The notes beneath the pieces are model-generated. The model saw only the letters and a list, made by a program, of their open reading frames with translations. It had not been told where the DNA came from and made no database searches. From Arbacia lixula (taxonomy: Eukaryota; Echinodermata; Echinoidea; Arbacioida; Arbaciidae), in assembly GCA_963669155.1 (NCBI GenBank), contig OZ022577.1, positions 12,891,395 through 12,955,394 on the forward strand: a stretch of DNA of 64,000 nucleotides. The letters are read 5' to 3'. Numbering within the stretch: position 1 is the first letter of the stretch; each line of letters begins with the position of its first letter. This document shows, in pieces, positions 18,743 to 32,500 of the stretch. A program made the translations under genes and the position numbers.

Positions 18743-19859
18743 TTAACTCTTTGTGCGTTCACCTGTGAACCCCCTGTGCGTTGCATTAATTTGAGTGTGC
18801 GCATATTCCAATGAACTCTTGTCGGAGTAGTAGCTTTCAAGGGCTATAACTTTTTATTAGATTGTCGTGAGGAAAAATAGTGTACATATAAAATATAGAC
18901 AATTTCATGGGCTTTCCACTCATATGTATTTTGTCTGGCAGTTGAGGAGCTACTGTATCACAGGGCTTTACTTGTGCAGAACATTTGAAAAAAAAATGTC
19001 AACGTTTTCAGTAGTACTAATGTAAATGATATGTTGGACTCTTCATTTGCTGTAAATTGCAGGGAAATTATTACCTTTATTTTGCTAAGACCATGACCTT
19101 TCTATTGATATCAAAATCAATAAGTTTTGAAAAGAAGAAAGTTTGATGCAGGAAGTGCATAGAAAAGCCTGTATGGCCAAGAATTTGGCTTGATTAGGAC
19201 TCTAGGAGCTCTTTGTGTTGTAATACAAAAAGATCGCCTACAATGCGTACATGTACACGCACCCACTAAGACCATGACCTTTCTATTGATATCAAAATCA
19301 ATAAGTTTTGAAAAGAAGAAAGTTCGATACAGGATGTGCATAGAAAAGCCTGTATGGCCAAGAATTTGGCTTGGTTAGGACTCTAGGAGCTCTTTGTGTT
19401 GTAATACAGAGAGATCGCCTACAATGCGTACATGTACACACACCCACATAATCACAGTACAATAACAAGGAACTTGTGTGATTTTCTTCTGTACTGTTAT
19501 AGCTTAACATGTATACACATCATTTGTTGTTGTTTTCCATATACATGCAATCCATAATAACCCAGACTTGTGTACAGGAGAATACATTGTCAAAAAGGAA
19601 GTGCTTGTGTGTATGATGACAAGATGGAAAAAATACCGAAACAAAATGATCAAAATTCTCTGAAATCTTCTATGTAACCCTATGCTCCAACGCGAACGAG
19701 CAGAAAGCCTATTACAGTGACGATCGCGAGCAATAGTACCGAACAGTGTTACGGTTCGCAGTACGCACATATTTCCATTCACATGTATTCTGTGCAGAAT
19801 TGCGAACAAAACGTGTCCACGGTTGTGCATTGATGCGAACGAAACGTACAAAGAGTTAA
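18743..19859. mobile_element. TTAA-flanked insertion in the satellite (piggyBac-like nonautonomous?)
   Basis: A 1109-bp unrelated segment (18747-19855) interrupts the array. TTAA stands at 18743-18746 and again at 19856-19859, and the satellite itself has a TTAA at that point of its monomer. The ends are inverted: CTCTTTGTGCGTT on the left against CTCTTTGTACGTT read from the right. TTAA target duplication is the hallmark of the piggyBac superfamily; the terminal bases differ from the classic CCC start, so the superfamily is inferred. Inside lies a 181-bp tandem duplication (19085-19265 and 19266-19446). No transposase frame. Confidence 0.6.
19085..19446. repeat. 181-bp tandem duplication inside the insertion
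   Basis: Two consecutive copies start at CTAAGACCATGACC and end at CGCACCCAC/CACACCCAC. They differ at a small number of bases, so the duplication is fairly recent. Confidence 0.85.
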
Positions 19860-22800
19860 ACCCTTTGAATCCACTGTTTAGCGGTGGTATTCAGGGTGAC
19901 TTTCCTCTTGTAAGACATTGTTTAACCCTTTCACTGCATTGATAGTACATTGTTTAGCTCTGCTATTCATGGTTACTTTCCTCTTGTAAGACATTGTTTA
20001 ACCCTTTCACTGCATTGATAGTACATTGTTTAGCTCTGCTATTCATGGTGACTTTTCTGTCATGAGACATTGTTTAAGCCTTTGAATCCACTGTTTAGCT
20101 CTGTTATTCATGGTGACATTTCTCTGAATAAGACATTGTTTAACCCTTTGACTCCACTGCTTAGCTGTGGTAGTCAGGGTGACTTTCCTCTTCTAAGACA
20201 TTGTTTAACCCTTTGAATCCACTGTTAAGCTGTGGTATTCAGGGTGACTTTCCTCTTGTAATACATTGTTTAACCCTTTGATTCCAGTGTTGAGCTGTAC
20301 TATTCAGGGTGACTTTCCTCTTGTAAGACATTGTTTAACCCTCTGAATCTACTGTTTAGCTGTGGTATTCAGGGTGACTTTCCTCTTCTAAGACATTGTT
20401 TAACCCTTTGACTGCATTGATAGTACATTGTTTACAGTGTAGCTCTGCTATTCATGGTGACTTTTCTCTGTATGATACATTGTTTAACCCTTTGACTGTA
20501 CTGCTTAGCTGTGGTATTCAGGGTGACTTTCCCCTTGTAAGACATTGTTTAACCCTTTGACTCTACTGCTAAGCTGTGGTATTCAGGGTAACTTTCCTCT
20601 TCTAAGACATTGTTTAAACCCTCTGAATCTACTGTTTACTGTAGCTGTGGTATTTAGGGTGACTTTCCTCTTGTTAGACATTGTTTAACCCTTTCACTGC
20701 ATTGATAGTACATTGTTTAGCTCTGCTATTCATGGTGACTTTTCTCTGATGAGACATTGTTTAAGCCTTTGAATCCACTGTTTAGCTCTGTTATTCATGG
20801 TGACTTTTCTCTGAATAAGACATTGTTTAAGCCTTTGACTCCACTGACTTTCCTCTTGTAAGACATTGTTTAACCCTTTGACTGCATTGATAGTACAATG
20901 TTAAGCTCTGCTATTCATGGTGACTTTTCTCTGTATGAGACATTGTTTAACCCTCTGAATCTACTGTTTAGCTGTGGTATTCAGGGTGACTTTTCTCTTG
21001 TAAGACATTGTTTAACCCTTTGATTCCACTGTTAAGCTGTGGTATTCAGGGTGACTTTCCTCTTCTAAGACATTGGTTAACCCTTTGATTCCACTGTTAA
21101 GCTGTGGTATTTAGGGTGACTTTCCTCTTCTAAGACATTGTTTAACCCTTTGACTCTACTGCTAAGCTGTGGTATTCAGGGTAACTTTCCTCTTGTAAGG
21201 AATTGTTTAACCCTCTGAATCTACTGTTTAGCTGTGGTATTCAGGGTGACTTTCCTCTTCTAAGACATTGTTTAACCCTTTGACTGCATTGATATTACAT
21301 TGTTTAGCTCTGCTATTCATGGTTACTTTTCTCTGTATGAGACATTGTTTAACCCTTTGACTCTACTGCTTAGCTGTGGTATTCAGGGTGACTTTCCTCT
21401 TGTAAGACATTGTTTAACCCTTTGAATCTACTGTTTAGCTGTGGTGACTTTCCTCTTCTAAGACATTGTTTAACCCTTTGACTGCCTTGATAGTACATTG
21501 TTTAGCTCTGCTATTCATGGTGACTTTTCTCTGTATAAGACATTGTTTAATCCTTTGACTCCAGTGTTTAGCTGTACTATTCAGGGTGACTTTCCTCTTG
21601 TAAGACACTGTTTGACCCTTTGAATCTACTGTTAAGCTGCGGTATTTAGGGTGACTTTCCTCTTGTAAGACATTGTTTAACCCTTTGACTGCATTGATAG
21701 TACATTGTTTAGCTCTGCTATACATGGTGACTTTTCTCTGTATGAGACATTGTTTAACCCTCTGAATCTACTGTTTAGCTGTGGTATTGAGGGTGACTTT
21801 CCTCTTGTAAGACATTGTTTAACCCTTTGACTCTACTGCTAAGCTGTGGTATTCAGGGTAACTTTCCTCTTGTAAGACATTGTTTAACCCTCTGAATCTA
21901 CTGCTTAGCTGTGGTATTCAGGGTGACTTTCCTCTTGTAAGACATTGTTTAACCCTTTGAATCTACTGTTAAACTGTGGTATTTAGGGTGACTTTCCTCT
22001 TCTAAGACATTGTTTAACCCTTTGACTGCCTTGTTAGTACATTTTTTAGCTCTGCTATTCAAGGTGACTTTGCTCTGTATAAGACATTGTTTAATCATTT
22101 GACTCCAGTGTTAAGCTGTACTATTCAGGGTGACTTTCCTCTTGTAAGACACTGTTTGAACCTTTGAATCTACTGTTAAGCTATGGTATTGAGGGTGACT
22201 TTCCTCTTGTAAGACATTGTTTAACCCTCTGAATCTACTGTTTAGCTGAGGTATTTAGGGTGACTTTCCTCTTGTAAGACATTGTTTAACCCTTTCACTG
22301 CATTGATAGTACATTGTTTAGCTCTGCTATTCATGGTGACTTTTCTGTCATGAGACATTGTTTAAGCCTTTGAATCCACTGTTTAGCTCTGTTATTCATG
22401 GTTACATTTCTCTGAATAAGACATTGTTTAACCCTTTGACTCCACTGTTTAGCTGTGCTATTCATGGTGACTTTTTTCTGTATAAGACATTGTTTAACCC
22501 TTTGACTCCACTGCTTAGCTGTGGTAGTCAGGGTGACTTTCCTCTTCTAAGACATTGTTTAACCCTTTGAATCCACTGTTTAGCTGTGGTATTCAGGGTG
22601 ACTTTCCTCTTGTAATACATTGTTTAACCCTTTGATTCCAGTGTTGAGCTGTACTATTCAGGGTGACTTTCCTCTTGTAAGACACTGTTTGACCCTTTGA
22701 ATCTACTGTTTAGCTGTGGTATTGAGGGTGACTTTCCTCTTGTAAGACATTGTTTAACCCTCTGAATCTACTGTTTAGCTGTGGTATTCAGGGTGACTTT

Positions 22801-25800
22801 CCTCTTGTAAGACATTGTTTAACCCTTTGATTCCACTGTTAAGCTGTGGTATTGAGGGTGACTTTCCTCTTGTAAGACATTGTTTAACCCTTTGATTCCA
22901 CTGTTAAGCTGTGGTATTGAGGGTGACTTTCCTCTTGTAAGACATTGTTTAACCCTCTGAATCTACTGTTTAGCTGTGGTATTCAGGGTGACTTTCCTCT
23001 TCTAAGACATTGTTTAACCCTTTGACTGCATTGATAGTACATTGTTTACAGTGTAGCTCTGCTATTCATGGTGACTTTTCTCTGTATGATACATTGTTTA
23101 ACCCTTTGACTGTACTGCTTAGCTGTGGTATTCAGGGTGACTTTCCTCTTGTAAGACATTGTTTAACCCTTTGAATCTACTGTTTAGCTGTGGTATTCAG
23201 GGTGACTTTCCTCTTCTAAGACATTGTTTAACCCTTTGACTGCCTTGATAGTACATTGTTTAGCTCTGCTATTCATGGTGACTTTTCTCTGTATAAGACA
23301 TTGTTTAATCCTTTGACTCCAGTGTTTAGCTGTACTATTCAGGGTGACTTTCCTCTTGTAAGACACTGTTTGACCCTTTGAATCTACTGTTTAGCTGTGG
23401 TATTGAGGGTGACTTTCCTCTTGTAAGACATTGTTTAACCCTCTGAATCTACTGTTTAGCTGTGGTATTCAGGGTGACTTTCCTCTTGTAAGACATTGTT
23501 TAACCCTTTGATTCCACTGTTAAGCTGTGGTATTGAGGGTGACTTTCCTCTTGTAAGACATTGTTTAACCCTTTGATTCCACTGTTAAGCTGTGGTATTG
23601 AGGGTGACTTTCCTCTTGTAAGACATTGTTTAACCCTCTGAATCTACTGTTTAGCTGTGGTATTCAGGGTGACTTTCCTCTTCTAAGACATTGTTTAACC
23701 CTTTGACTGCATTGATAGTACATTGTTTACAGTGTAGCTCTGCTATTCATGGTGACTTTTCTCTGTATGATACATTGTTTAACCCTTTGACTGTACTGCT
23801 TAGCTGTGGTATTCAGGGTGACTTTCCTCTTGTAAGACATTGTTTAACCCTTTGAATCTACTGTTTAGCTGTGGTATTCAGGGTGACTTTCCTCTTCTAA
23901 GACATTGTTTAACCCTTTGACTGCCTTGATAGTACATTGTTTAGCTCTGCTATTCATGGTGACTTTTCTCTGTATAAGACATTGTTTAATCCTTTGACTC
24001 CAGTGTTTAGCTGTACTATTCAGGGTGACTTTCCTCTTGTAAGACATTGTTAACCCTTTCACTGCATTGATAGTACATTGTTTAGCTGTGCTATTCATGG
24101 TGACTTTTCTCTGTATAAGACATTGTCTAACCCTTTGACTCCAGTGTTTAGCTGTACTATTCAGGGTGACTTTCCTCTTGTAAGACACTGTTTGACCCTT
24201 TGAATCTACTGTTAAGCTGCGGTATTTAGGGTGATTTTCCTCTTGTAAGACATTGTTTAACCCTTTGACTGCATTGATAGTACATTGTTTAGCTCTGCTA
24301 TTCATGGTGACTTTTCTCTGTATGAGACATTGTTTAACCCTCTGAATCTACTGTTTAGCTGTGGTATTCAGGGTGACTTTCCCCTTGTAAGACATTGTTT
24401 AACCCTTTGACTCTACTGCTAAGCTGTGGTATTCAGGGTAACTTTCCTCTTCTAAGACATTGTTTAAACCCTCTGAATCTACTGTTTACTGTAGCTGTGG
24501 TATTTAGGGTGACTTTCCTCTTGTAAGACATTGTTTAACCCTTTCACTGCATTGATAGTACATTGTTTAGCTCTGCTATTCATGGTGACTTTTCTCTGAT
24601 GAGACATTGTTTAAGCCTTTGAATCCACTGTTTAGCTCTGTTATTCATGGTGACTTTTCTCTGAATAAGACATTGTTTAAGCCTTTGACTCCACTGACTT
24701 TCCTCTTGTAAGACATTGTTTAACCCTTTGACTGCATTGATAGTACAATGTTAAGCTCTGCTATTCATGGTGACTTTTCTCTGTATGAGACATTGTTTAA
24801 CCCTCTGAATCTACTGTTCAGCTGTGGTATTCAGGGTGACTTTTCTCTTGTAAGACATTGTTTAACCCTTTGATTCCACTGTTAAGCTGTGGTATTCAGG
24901 GTGACTTTCCTCTTCTAAGACATTGGTTAACCCTTTGATTCCACTGTTAAGCTGTGGTATTTAGGGTGACTTTCCTCTTCTAAGACATTGCTTAACCCTT
25001 TGACTCTACTGCTAAGCTGTGGTATTCAGGGTAACTTTCCATTTGTAAGGAATTGTTTAACCCTCTGAATCTACTGTTTAGCTGTGGTATTCAGGGTGAC
25101 TTTCCTCTTCTAAGACATTGTTTAACCCTTTGACTGCATTGATATTACATTGTTTAGCTCTGCTATTCATGGTTACTTTTCTCTGTATGAGACATTGTTT
25201 AACCCTTTGACTCTACTGCTTAGCTGTGGTATTCAGGGTGACTTTCCTCTTGTAAGACATTGTTTAACCCTTTGAATCTACTGTTTAGCTGTGGTGACTT
25301 TCCTCTTCTAAGACATTGTTTAACCCTTTGACTGCCTTGATAGTACATTGTTTAGCTCTGCTATTCATGGTGACTTTTCTCTGTATAAGACATTGTTTAA
25401 TCCTTTGACTCCAGTGTTTAGCTGTACTATTCAGGGTGACTTTCCTCTTGTAAGACACTGTTTGACCCTTTGAATCTACTGTTAAGCTGTGGTATTTAGG
25501 GTGACTTTCCTCTTGTAAGACATTGTTTAACTCTTTGACTGCATTGATAGTACATTGTTTAGCTCTGCTATACATGGTGACTTTTCTCTGTATGAGACAT
25601 TGTTTAACCCTCTGAATCTACTGTTTAGCTGTGGTATTGAGGGTGACTTTCCTCTTGTAAGACATTGTTTAACCCTTTGACTCTACTGCTAAGCTGTGGT
25701 ATTCAGGGTAACTTTCCTCTTGTAAGACATTGTTTAACCCTCTGAATCTACTGTTTAGCTGTGGTATTCAGGGTGACTTTCCTCTTCTAAGACATTGTTT

Positions 25801-26599
25801 AACCCTTTGACTGCATTGTTAGTACATTTGTTTAGCTCTGCTATTCATGGTGACTTTTCTCTGTATGAGACATTGTTTAACCCTTTGACTCTACTGCTTA
25901 GCTGTGGTATTCAGGGTGACTTTCCTCTTGTAAGACATTGTTTAACCCTTTGAATCTACTGTTAAACTGTGGTATTTAGGGTGACTTTCCTCTTCTAAGA
26001 CATTGTTTAACCCTTTGACTGCCTTGTTAGTACATTTTTTAGCTCTGCTATTCAAGGTGACTTTGCTCTGTATAAGACATTGTTTAATCATTTGACTCCA
26101 GTGTTAAGCTGTACTATTCAGGGTGACTTTCCTCTTGTAAGACACTGTTTGAACCTTTGAATCTACTGTTAAGCTATGGTATTAAGGATGACTTTCCTCT
26201 TGTAAGACATTGTTTAACCCTCTGAATCTACTGTTTAGCTGAGGTATTTAGGGTGACTTTCCTCTTGTAAGACATTGTTTAACCCTTTCACTGCATTGAT
26301 AGTACATTGTTTAGCTCTGCTATTCATGGTGACTTTTCTGTCATGAGACATTGTTTAAGCCTTTGAATCCACTGTTTAGCTGTGTTATTCATGGTTACAT
26401 TTCTCTGAATAAGACATTGTTTAACCCTTTGACTCCACTGTTTAGCTGTGCTATTCATGGTGACTTTTTTCTGTATAAGACATTGTTTAACCCTTTGACT
26501 CCACTGCTTAGCTGTGGTAGTCAGGGTGACTTTCCTCTTCTAAGACATTGTTTAACCCTTTGAATCCACTGTTTAGCTGTGGTATTCAGGGTGACTTTC

Positions 26600-29500
26600 C
26601 TCTTGTAAGACATTGTTTAACCCTCTGAATCTACTGTTTAGCTGAGGTATTTAGGGTGACTTTCCTCTTGTAAGACATTGTTTAACCCTTTCACTGCATT
26701 GATAGTACATTGTTTAGCTCTGCTATTCATGGTGACTTTTCTGTCATGAGACATTGTTTAAGCCTTTGAATCCACTGTTTAGCTCTGTTATTCATGGTTA
26801 CATTTCTCTGAATAAGACATTGTTTAACCCTTTGACTCCACTGTTTAGCTGTGCTATTCATGGTGACTTTTTTCTGTATAAGACATTGTTTAACCCTTTG
26901 ACTCCACTGCTTAGCTGTGGTAGTCAGGGTGACTTTCCTCTTCTAAGACATTGTTTAACCCTTTGAATCCACTGTTTAGCTGTGGTATTCAGGGTGACTT
27001 TCCTCTTGTAATACATTGTTTAACCCTTTGAATCTACTGTTTAGCTGTGGTATTGAGGGTGACTTTCCTCTTGTAAGACATTGTTTAACCCTCTGAATCT
27101 ACTGTTTAGCTGTGGTATTCAGGGTGACTTTCCTCTTGTAAGACATTGTTTAACCCTTTGATTCCACTGTTAAGTTGTGGTATTGAGGGTGACTTTCCTC
27201 TTGTAAGACATTGTTTAACCCTCTGAATCTACTGTTTAGCTGTGGTATTTAGGGTGACTTTCCTCTTGTAAGACATTGTTAACCCTTTCCCTGCATTGAT
27301 AGTACATTGTTTAGCTGTGCTATTCATGGTGACTTTTCTCTGTATAAGACATTGTCTAACCCTTTGACTCCAGTGTTTAGCTGTACTATTCAGGGTGACT
27401 TTCCTCTTGTAAGACACTGTTTGACCCTTTGAATCTACTGTTAAGCTGCGGTATTTAGGGTGATTTTCCTCTTGTAAGACATTGTTTAACCCTTTGACTG
27501 CATTGATAGTACATTGTTTAGCTCTGCTATTCATGGTGACTTTTCTCTGTATGAGACATTGTTTAACCCTCTGAATCTACTGTTTAGCTGTGGTATTCAG
27601 GGTGACTTTCCCCTTGTAAGACATTGTTTAACCCTTTGACTCTACTGCTAAGCTGTGGTATTCAGGGTGACTTTCCTCTTCTAAGACATTGGTTAACCCT
27701 TTGATTCCACTGTTAAGCTGTGGTATTTAGGGTGACTTTCCTCTTCTAAGACATTGTTTCACCCTTTGACTCTACTGCTAAGCTGTGGTATTCAGGGTAA
27801 CTTTCCTCTTGTAAGACATTGTTTAATCCTCTGAATCTACTGTTTAGCTGTGGTATTCATGGTGACTTTTCTCTGAATAAGACATTGTTTAAGCCTTTGA
27901 CTCCACTGACTTTCCTCTTGTAAGACATTGTTTAACCCTTTGACTGCATTGATAGTACAATGTTAAGCTCTGCTATTCATGGTGACTTTTCTCTGTATGA
28001 GACATTGTTTAACCCTCTGAATCTACTGTTAAGCTGTGGTATTCAGGGTGACTTTTCTCTTGTAAGACATTGTTTAACCCTTTGATTCCACGGTTAAGCA
28101 GTGGTATTCAGGGTGACTTTCCTCTTCTAAGACATTGGTTAACCCTTTGATTCCACTGTTAAGCTGTGGTATTTAGGGTGACTTTCCTCTTCTAAGACAT
28201 TGTTTCACCCTTTGACTCTACTGCTAAGCTGTGGTATTCAGGGTAACTTTCCTATTGTAAGACATTGTTTAATCCTCTGAATCTACTGTTTAGCTGTGGT
28301 ATTCAGGGTGACTTTCCTCTTCTAAGACATTGTTTAACCCTTTGACTGCATTGATATTACATTGTTTAGCTCTGCTATTCATGGTTACTTTTCTCTGTAT
28401 GAGACATTGTTTAACACTTTGACTCTACTGCTTAGCTGTGGTATTCAGGGTGACTTTCCTCTTGTAAGACATTGTTTAACCCTTTGAATCTACTGTTTAG
28501 CTGTGGTGACTTTCCTCTTCTAAGACATTGTTTAACCCTTTGACTGCCTTGATAGTACATTGTTTAGCTCTGCTATTCATGGTGACTTTTCTCTGTATAA
28601 GACATTGTTTAATCCTTTGACTCCAGTGTTTAGCTGTACTATTCAGGGTGACTTTCCTCTTGTAAGACACTGTTTGACCCTTTGAATCTACTGTTAAGCT
28701 GCGGTATTTAGGGTGACTTTCCTCTTGTAAGACATTGTTTAACCCTTTGACTGCATTGATAGTACATTGTTTAGCTCTGCTATTCATGGTGACTTTTCTC
28801 TGTATGAGACATTGTTTAACCCTCTGAATCTACTGTTTAGCTGTGGTATTGAGGGTGACTTTCCTCTTGTAAGACATTGTTTAACCCTTTGACTCTACTG
28901 CTAAGCTGTGGTATTCAGGGTAACTTTCCTCTTGTAAGACATTGTTTAACCCTCTGAATCTACTGTTTAGCTGTGGTATTCAGGGTGACTTTCCTCTTCT
29001 AAGACATTGTTTAACCCTTTGACTGCATTGTTAGTACATTTGTTTAGCTCTGCTATTCATGGTGACTTTTCTCTGTATGAGACATTGTTTAACCCTCTGA
29101 ATCTACTGTTTAGCTGTGGTATTCAGGGTGACTTTCCCCTTGTAAGACATTGTTTAACCCTTTGACTCTACTGCTAAGCTGTGGTATTCAGGGTAACTTT
29201 CCTCTTGTAAGACATTGTTTAAACCCTCTGAATCTACTGTTTACTGTAGCTGTGGTATTTAGGGTGACTTTCCTCTTGTAAGACATTGTTTAACCCTTTC
29301 ACTGCATTGATAGTACATTGTTTAGCTCTGCTATTCATGGTGACTTTTCTCTGATGAGACATTGTTTAAGCCTTTGAATCCACTGTTTAGCTCTGTTATT
29401 CATGGTGACTTTTCTCTGAATAAGACATTGTTTAAGCCTTTGACTCCACTGACTTTCCTCTTGTAAGACATTGTTTAACCCTTTGATTCCACTGTTAAGC

Positions 29501-32500
29501 TGTGGTATTGAGGGTGACTTTCCTCTTGTAAGACATTGTTTAACCCTCTGAATCTACTGTTTAGCTGTGGTATTCAGGGTGACTTTCCTCTTCTAAGACA
29601 TTGTTTAACCCTTTGACTGCATTGATAGTACATTGTTTACAGTGTAGCTCTGCTATTCATGGTGACTTTTCTCTGTATGATACATTGTTTAACCCTTTGA
29701 CTGTACTGCTTAGCTGTGGTATTCAGGGTGACTTTCCTCTTGTAAGACATTGTTTAACCCTTTGAATCTACTGTTTAGCTGTGGTATTCAGGGTGACTTT
29801 CCTCTTCTAAGACATTGTTTAACCCTTTGACTGCCTTGATAGTACATTGTTTAGCTCTGCTATTCATGGTGACTTTTCTCTGTATAAGACATTGTTTAAT
29901 CCTTTGACTCCAGTGTTTAGCTGTACTATTCAGGGTGACTTTCCTCTTGTAAGACATTGTTAACCCTTTCACTGCATTGATAGTACATTGTTTAGCTGTG
30001 CTATTCATGGTGACTTTTCTCTGTATAAGACATTGTCTAACCCTTTGACTCCAGTGTTTAGCTGTACTATTCAGGGTGACTTTCCTCTTGTAAGACACTG
30101 TTTGACCCTTTGAATCTACTGTTAAGCTGCGGTATTTAGGGTGATTTTCCTCTTGTAAGACATTGTTTAACCCTTTGACTGCATTGATAGTACATTGTTT
30201 AGCTCTGCTATTCATGGTGACTTTTCTCTGTATGAGACATTGTTTAACCCTCTGAATCTACTGTTTAGCTGTGGTATTCAGGGTGACTTTCCCCTTGTAA
30301 GACATTGTTTAACCCTTTGACTCTACTGCTAAGCTGTGGTATTCAGGGTAACTTTCCTCTTCTAAGACATTGTTTAAACCCTCTGAATCTACTGTTTACT
30401 GTAGCTGTGGTATTTAGGGTGACTTTCCTCTTGTAAGACATTGTTTAACCCTTTCACTGCATTGATAGTACATTGTTTAGCTCTGCTATTCATGGTGACA
30501 TTTCTCTGATGAGACATTGTTTAAGCCTTTGAATCCACTGTTTAGCTCTGTTATTCATGGTGACTTTTCTCTGAATAAGACATTGTTTAAGCCTTTGACT
30601 CCACTGACTTTCCTCTTGTAAGACATTGTTTAACCCTTTGACTGCATTGATAGTACAATGTTAAGCTCTGCTATTCATGGTGACTTTTCTCTGTATGAGA
30701 CATTGTTTAACCCTCTGAATCTACTGTTTAGCTGTGGTATTCAGGGTGACTTTTCTCTTGTAAGACATTGTTTAACCCTTTGATTCCACTGTTAAGCTGT
30801 GGTATTCAGGGTGACTTTCCTCTTCTAAGACATTGGTTAACCCTTTGATTCCACTGTTAAGCTGTGGTATTTAGGGTGACTTTCCTCTTCTAAGACATTG
30901 TTTAACCCTTTGACTCTACTGCTAAGCTGTGGTATTCAGGGTGACTTTCCTCTTGTAAGACATTGTTTAACCCTCTGAATCTACTGTTTAGCTGTGGTAT
31001 TTAGGGTGACTTTCCTCTTGTAAGACATTGTTTAACCCTTTCACTGCATTGATAGTACATTGTTTAGCTCTGCTATTCATGGTGACTTTTCTGTCATGAG
31101 ACATTGTTTAAGCCTTTGAATCCACTGTTTAGCTCTGTTATTCATGGTTACATTTCTCTGAATAAGACATTGTTTAACCCTTTGACTCCACTGTTTAGCT
31201 GTGCTATTCATGGTGACTTTTTTCTGTATAAGACATTGTTTAACCCTTTGACTCCACTGCTTAGCTGTGGTAGTCAGGGTGACTTTCCTCTTCTAAGACA
31301 TTGTTTAACCCTTTGAATCCACTGTTTAGCTGTGGTATTCAGGGTGACTTTCCTCTTGTAATACATTGTTTAACCCTTTGAATCTACTGTTTAGCTGTGG
31401 TATTGAGGGTGACTTTCCTCTTGTAAGACATTGTTTAACCCTCTGAATCTACTGTTTAGCTGTGGTATTCAGGGTGACTTTCCTCTTGTAAGACATTGTT
31501 TAACCCTTTGATTCCACTGTTAAGTTGTGGTATTGAGGGTGACTTTCCTCTTGTAAGACATTGTTTAACCCTCTGAATCTACTGTTTAGCTGTGGTATTT
31601 AGGGTGACTTTCCTCTTGTAAGACATTGTTAACCCTTTCCCTGCATTGATAGTACATTGTTTAGCTGTGCTATTCATGGTGACTTTTCTCTGTATAAGAC
31701 ATTGTCTAACCCTTTGACTCCAGTGTTTAGCTGTACTATTCAGGGTGACTTTCCTCTTGTAAGACACTGTTTGACCCTTTGAATCTACTGTTAAGCTGCG
31801 GTATTTAGGGTGATTTTCCTCTTGTAAGACATTGTTTAACCCTTTGACTGCATTGATAGTACATTGTTTAGCTCTGCTATTCATGGTGACTTTTCTCTGT
31901 ATGAGACATTGTTTAACCCTCTGAATCTACTGTTTAGCTGTGGTATTCAGGGTGACTTTCCCCTTGTAAGACATTGTTTAACCCTTTGACTCTACTGCTA
32001 AGCTGTGGTATTCAGGGTGACTTTCCTCTTCTAAGACATTGGTTAACCCTTTGATTCCACTGTTAAGCTGTGGTATTTAGGGTGACTTTCCTCTTCTAAG
32101 ACATTGTTTCACCCTTTGACTCTACTGCTAAGCTGTGGTATTCAGGGTAACTTTCCTCTTGTAAGACATTGTTTAATCCTCTGAATCTACTGTTTAGCTG
32201 TGGTATTCATGGTGACTTTTCTCTGAATAAGACATTGTTTAAGCCTTTGACTCCACTGACTTTCCTCTTGTAAGACATTGTTTAACCCTTTGACTGCATT
32301 GATAGTACAATGTTAAGCTCTGCTATTCATGGTGACTTTTCTCTGTATGAGACATTGTTTAACCCTCTGAATCTACTGTTAAGCTGTGGTATTCAGGGTG
32401 ACTTTTCTCTTGTAAGACATTGTTTAACCCTTTGATTCCACGGTTAAGCAGTGGTATTCAGGGTGACTTTCCTCTTCTAAGACATTGGTTAACCCTTTGA

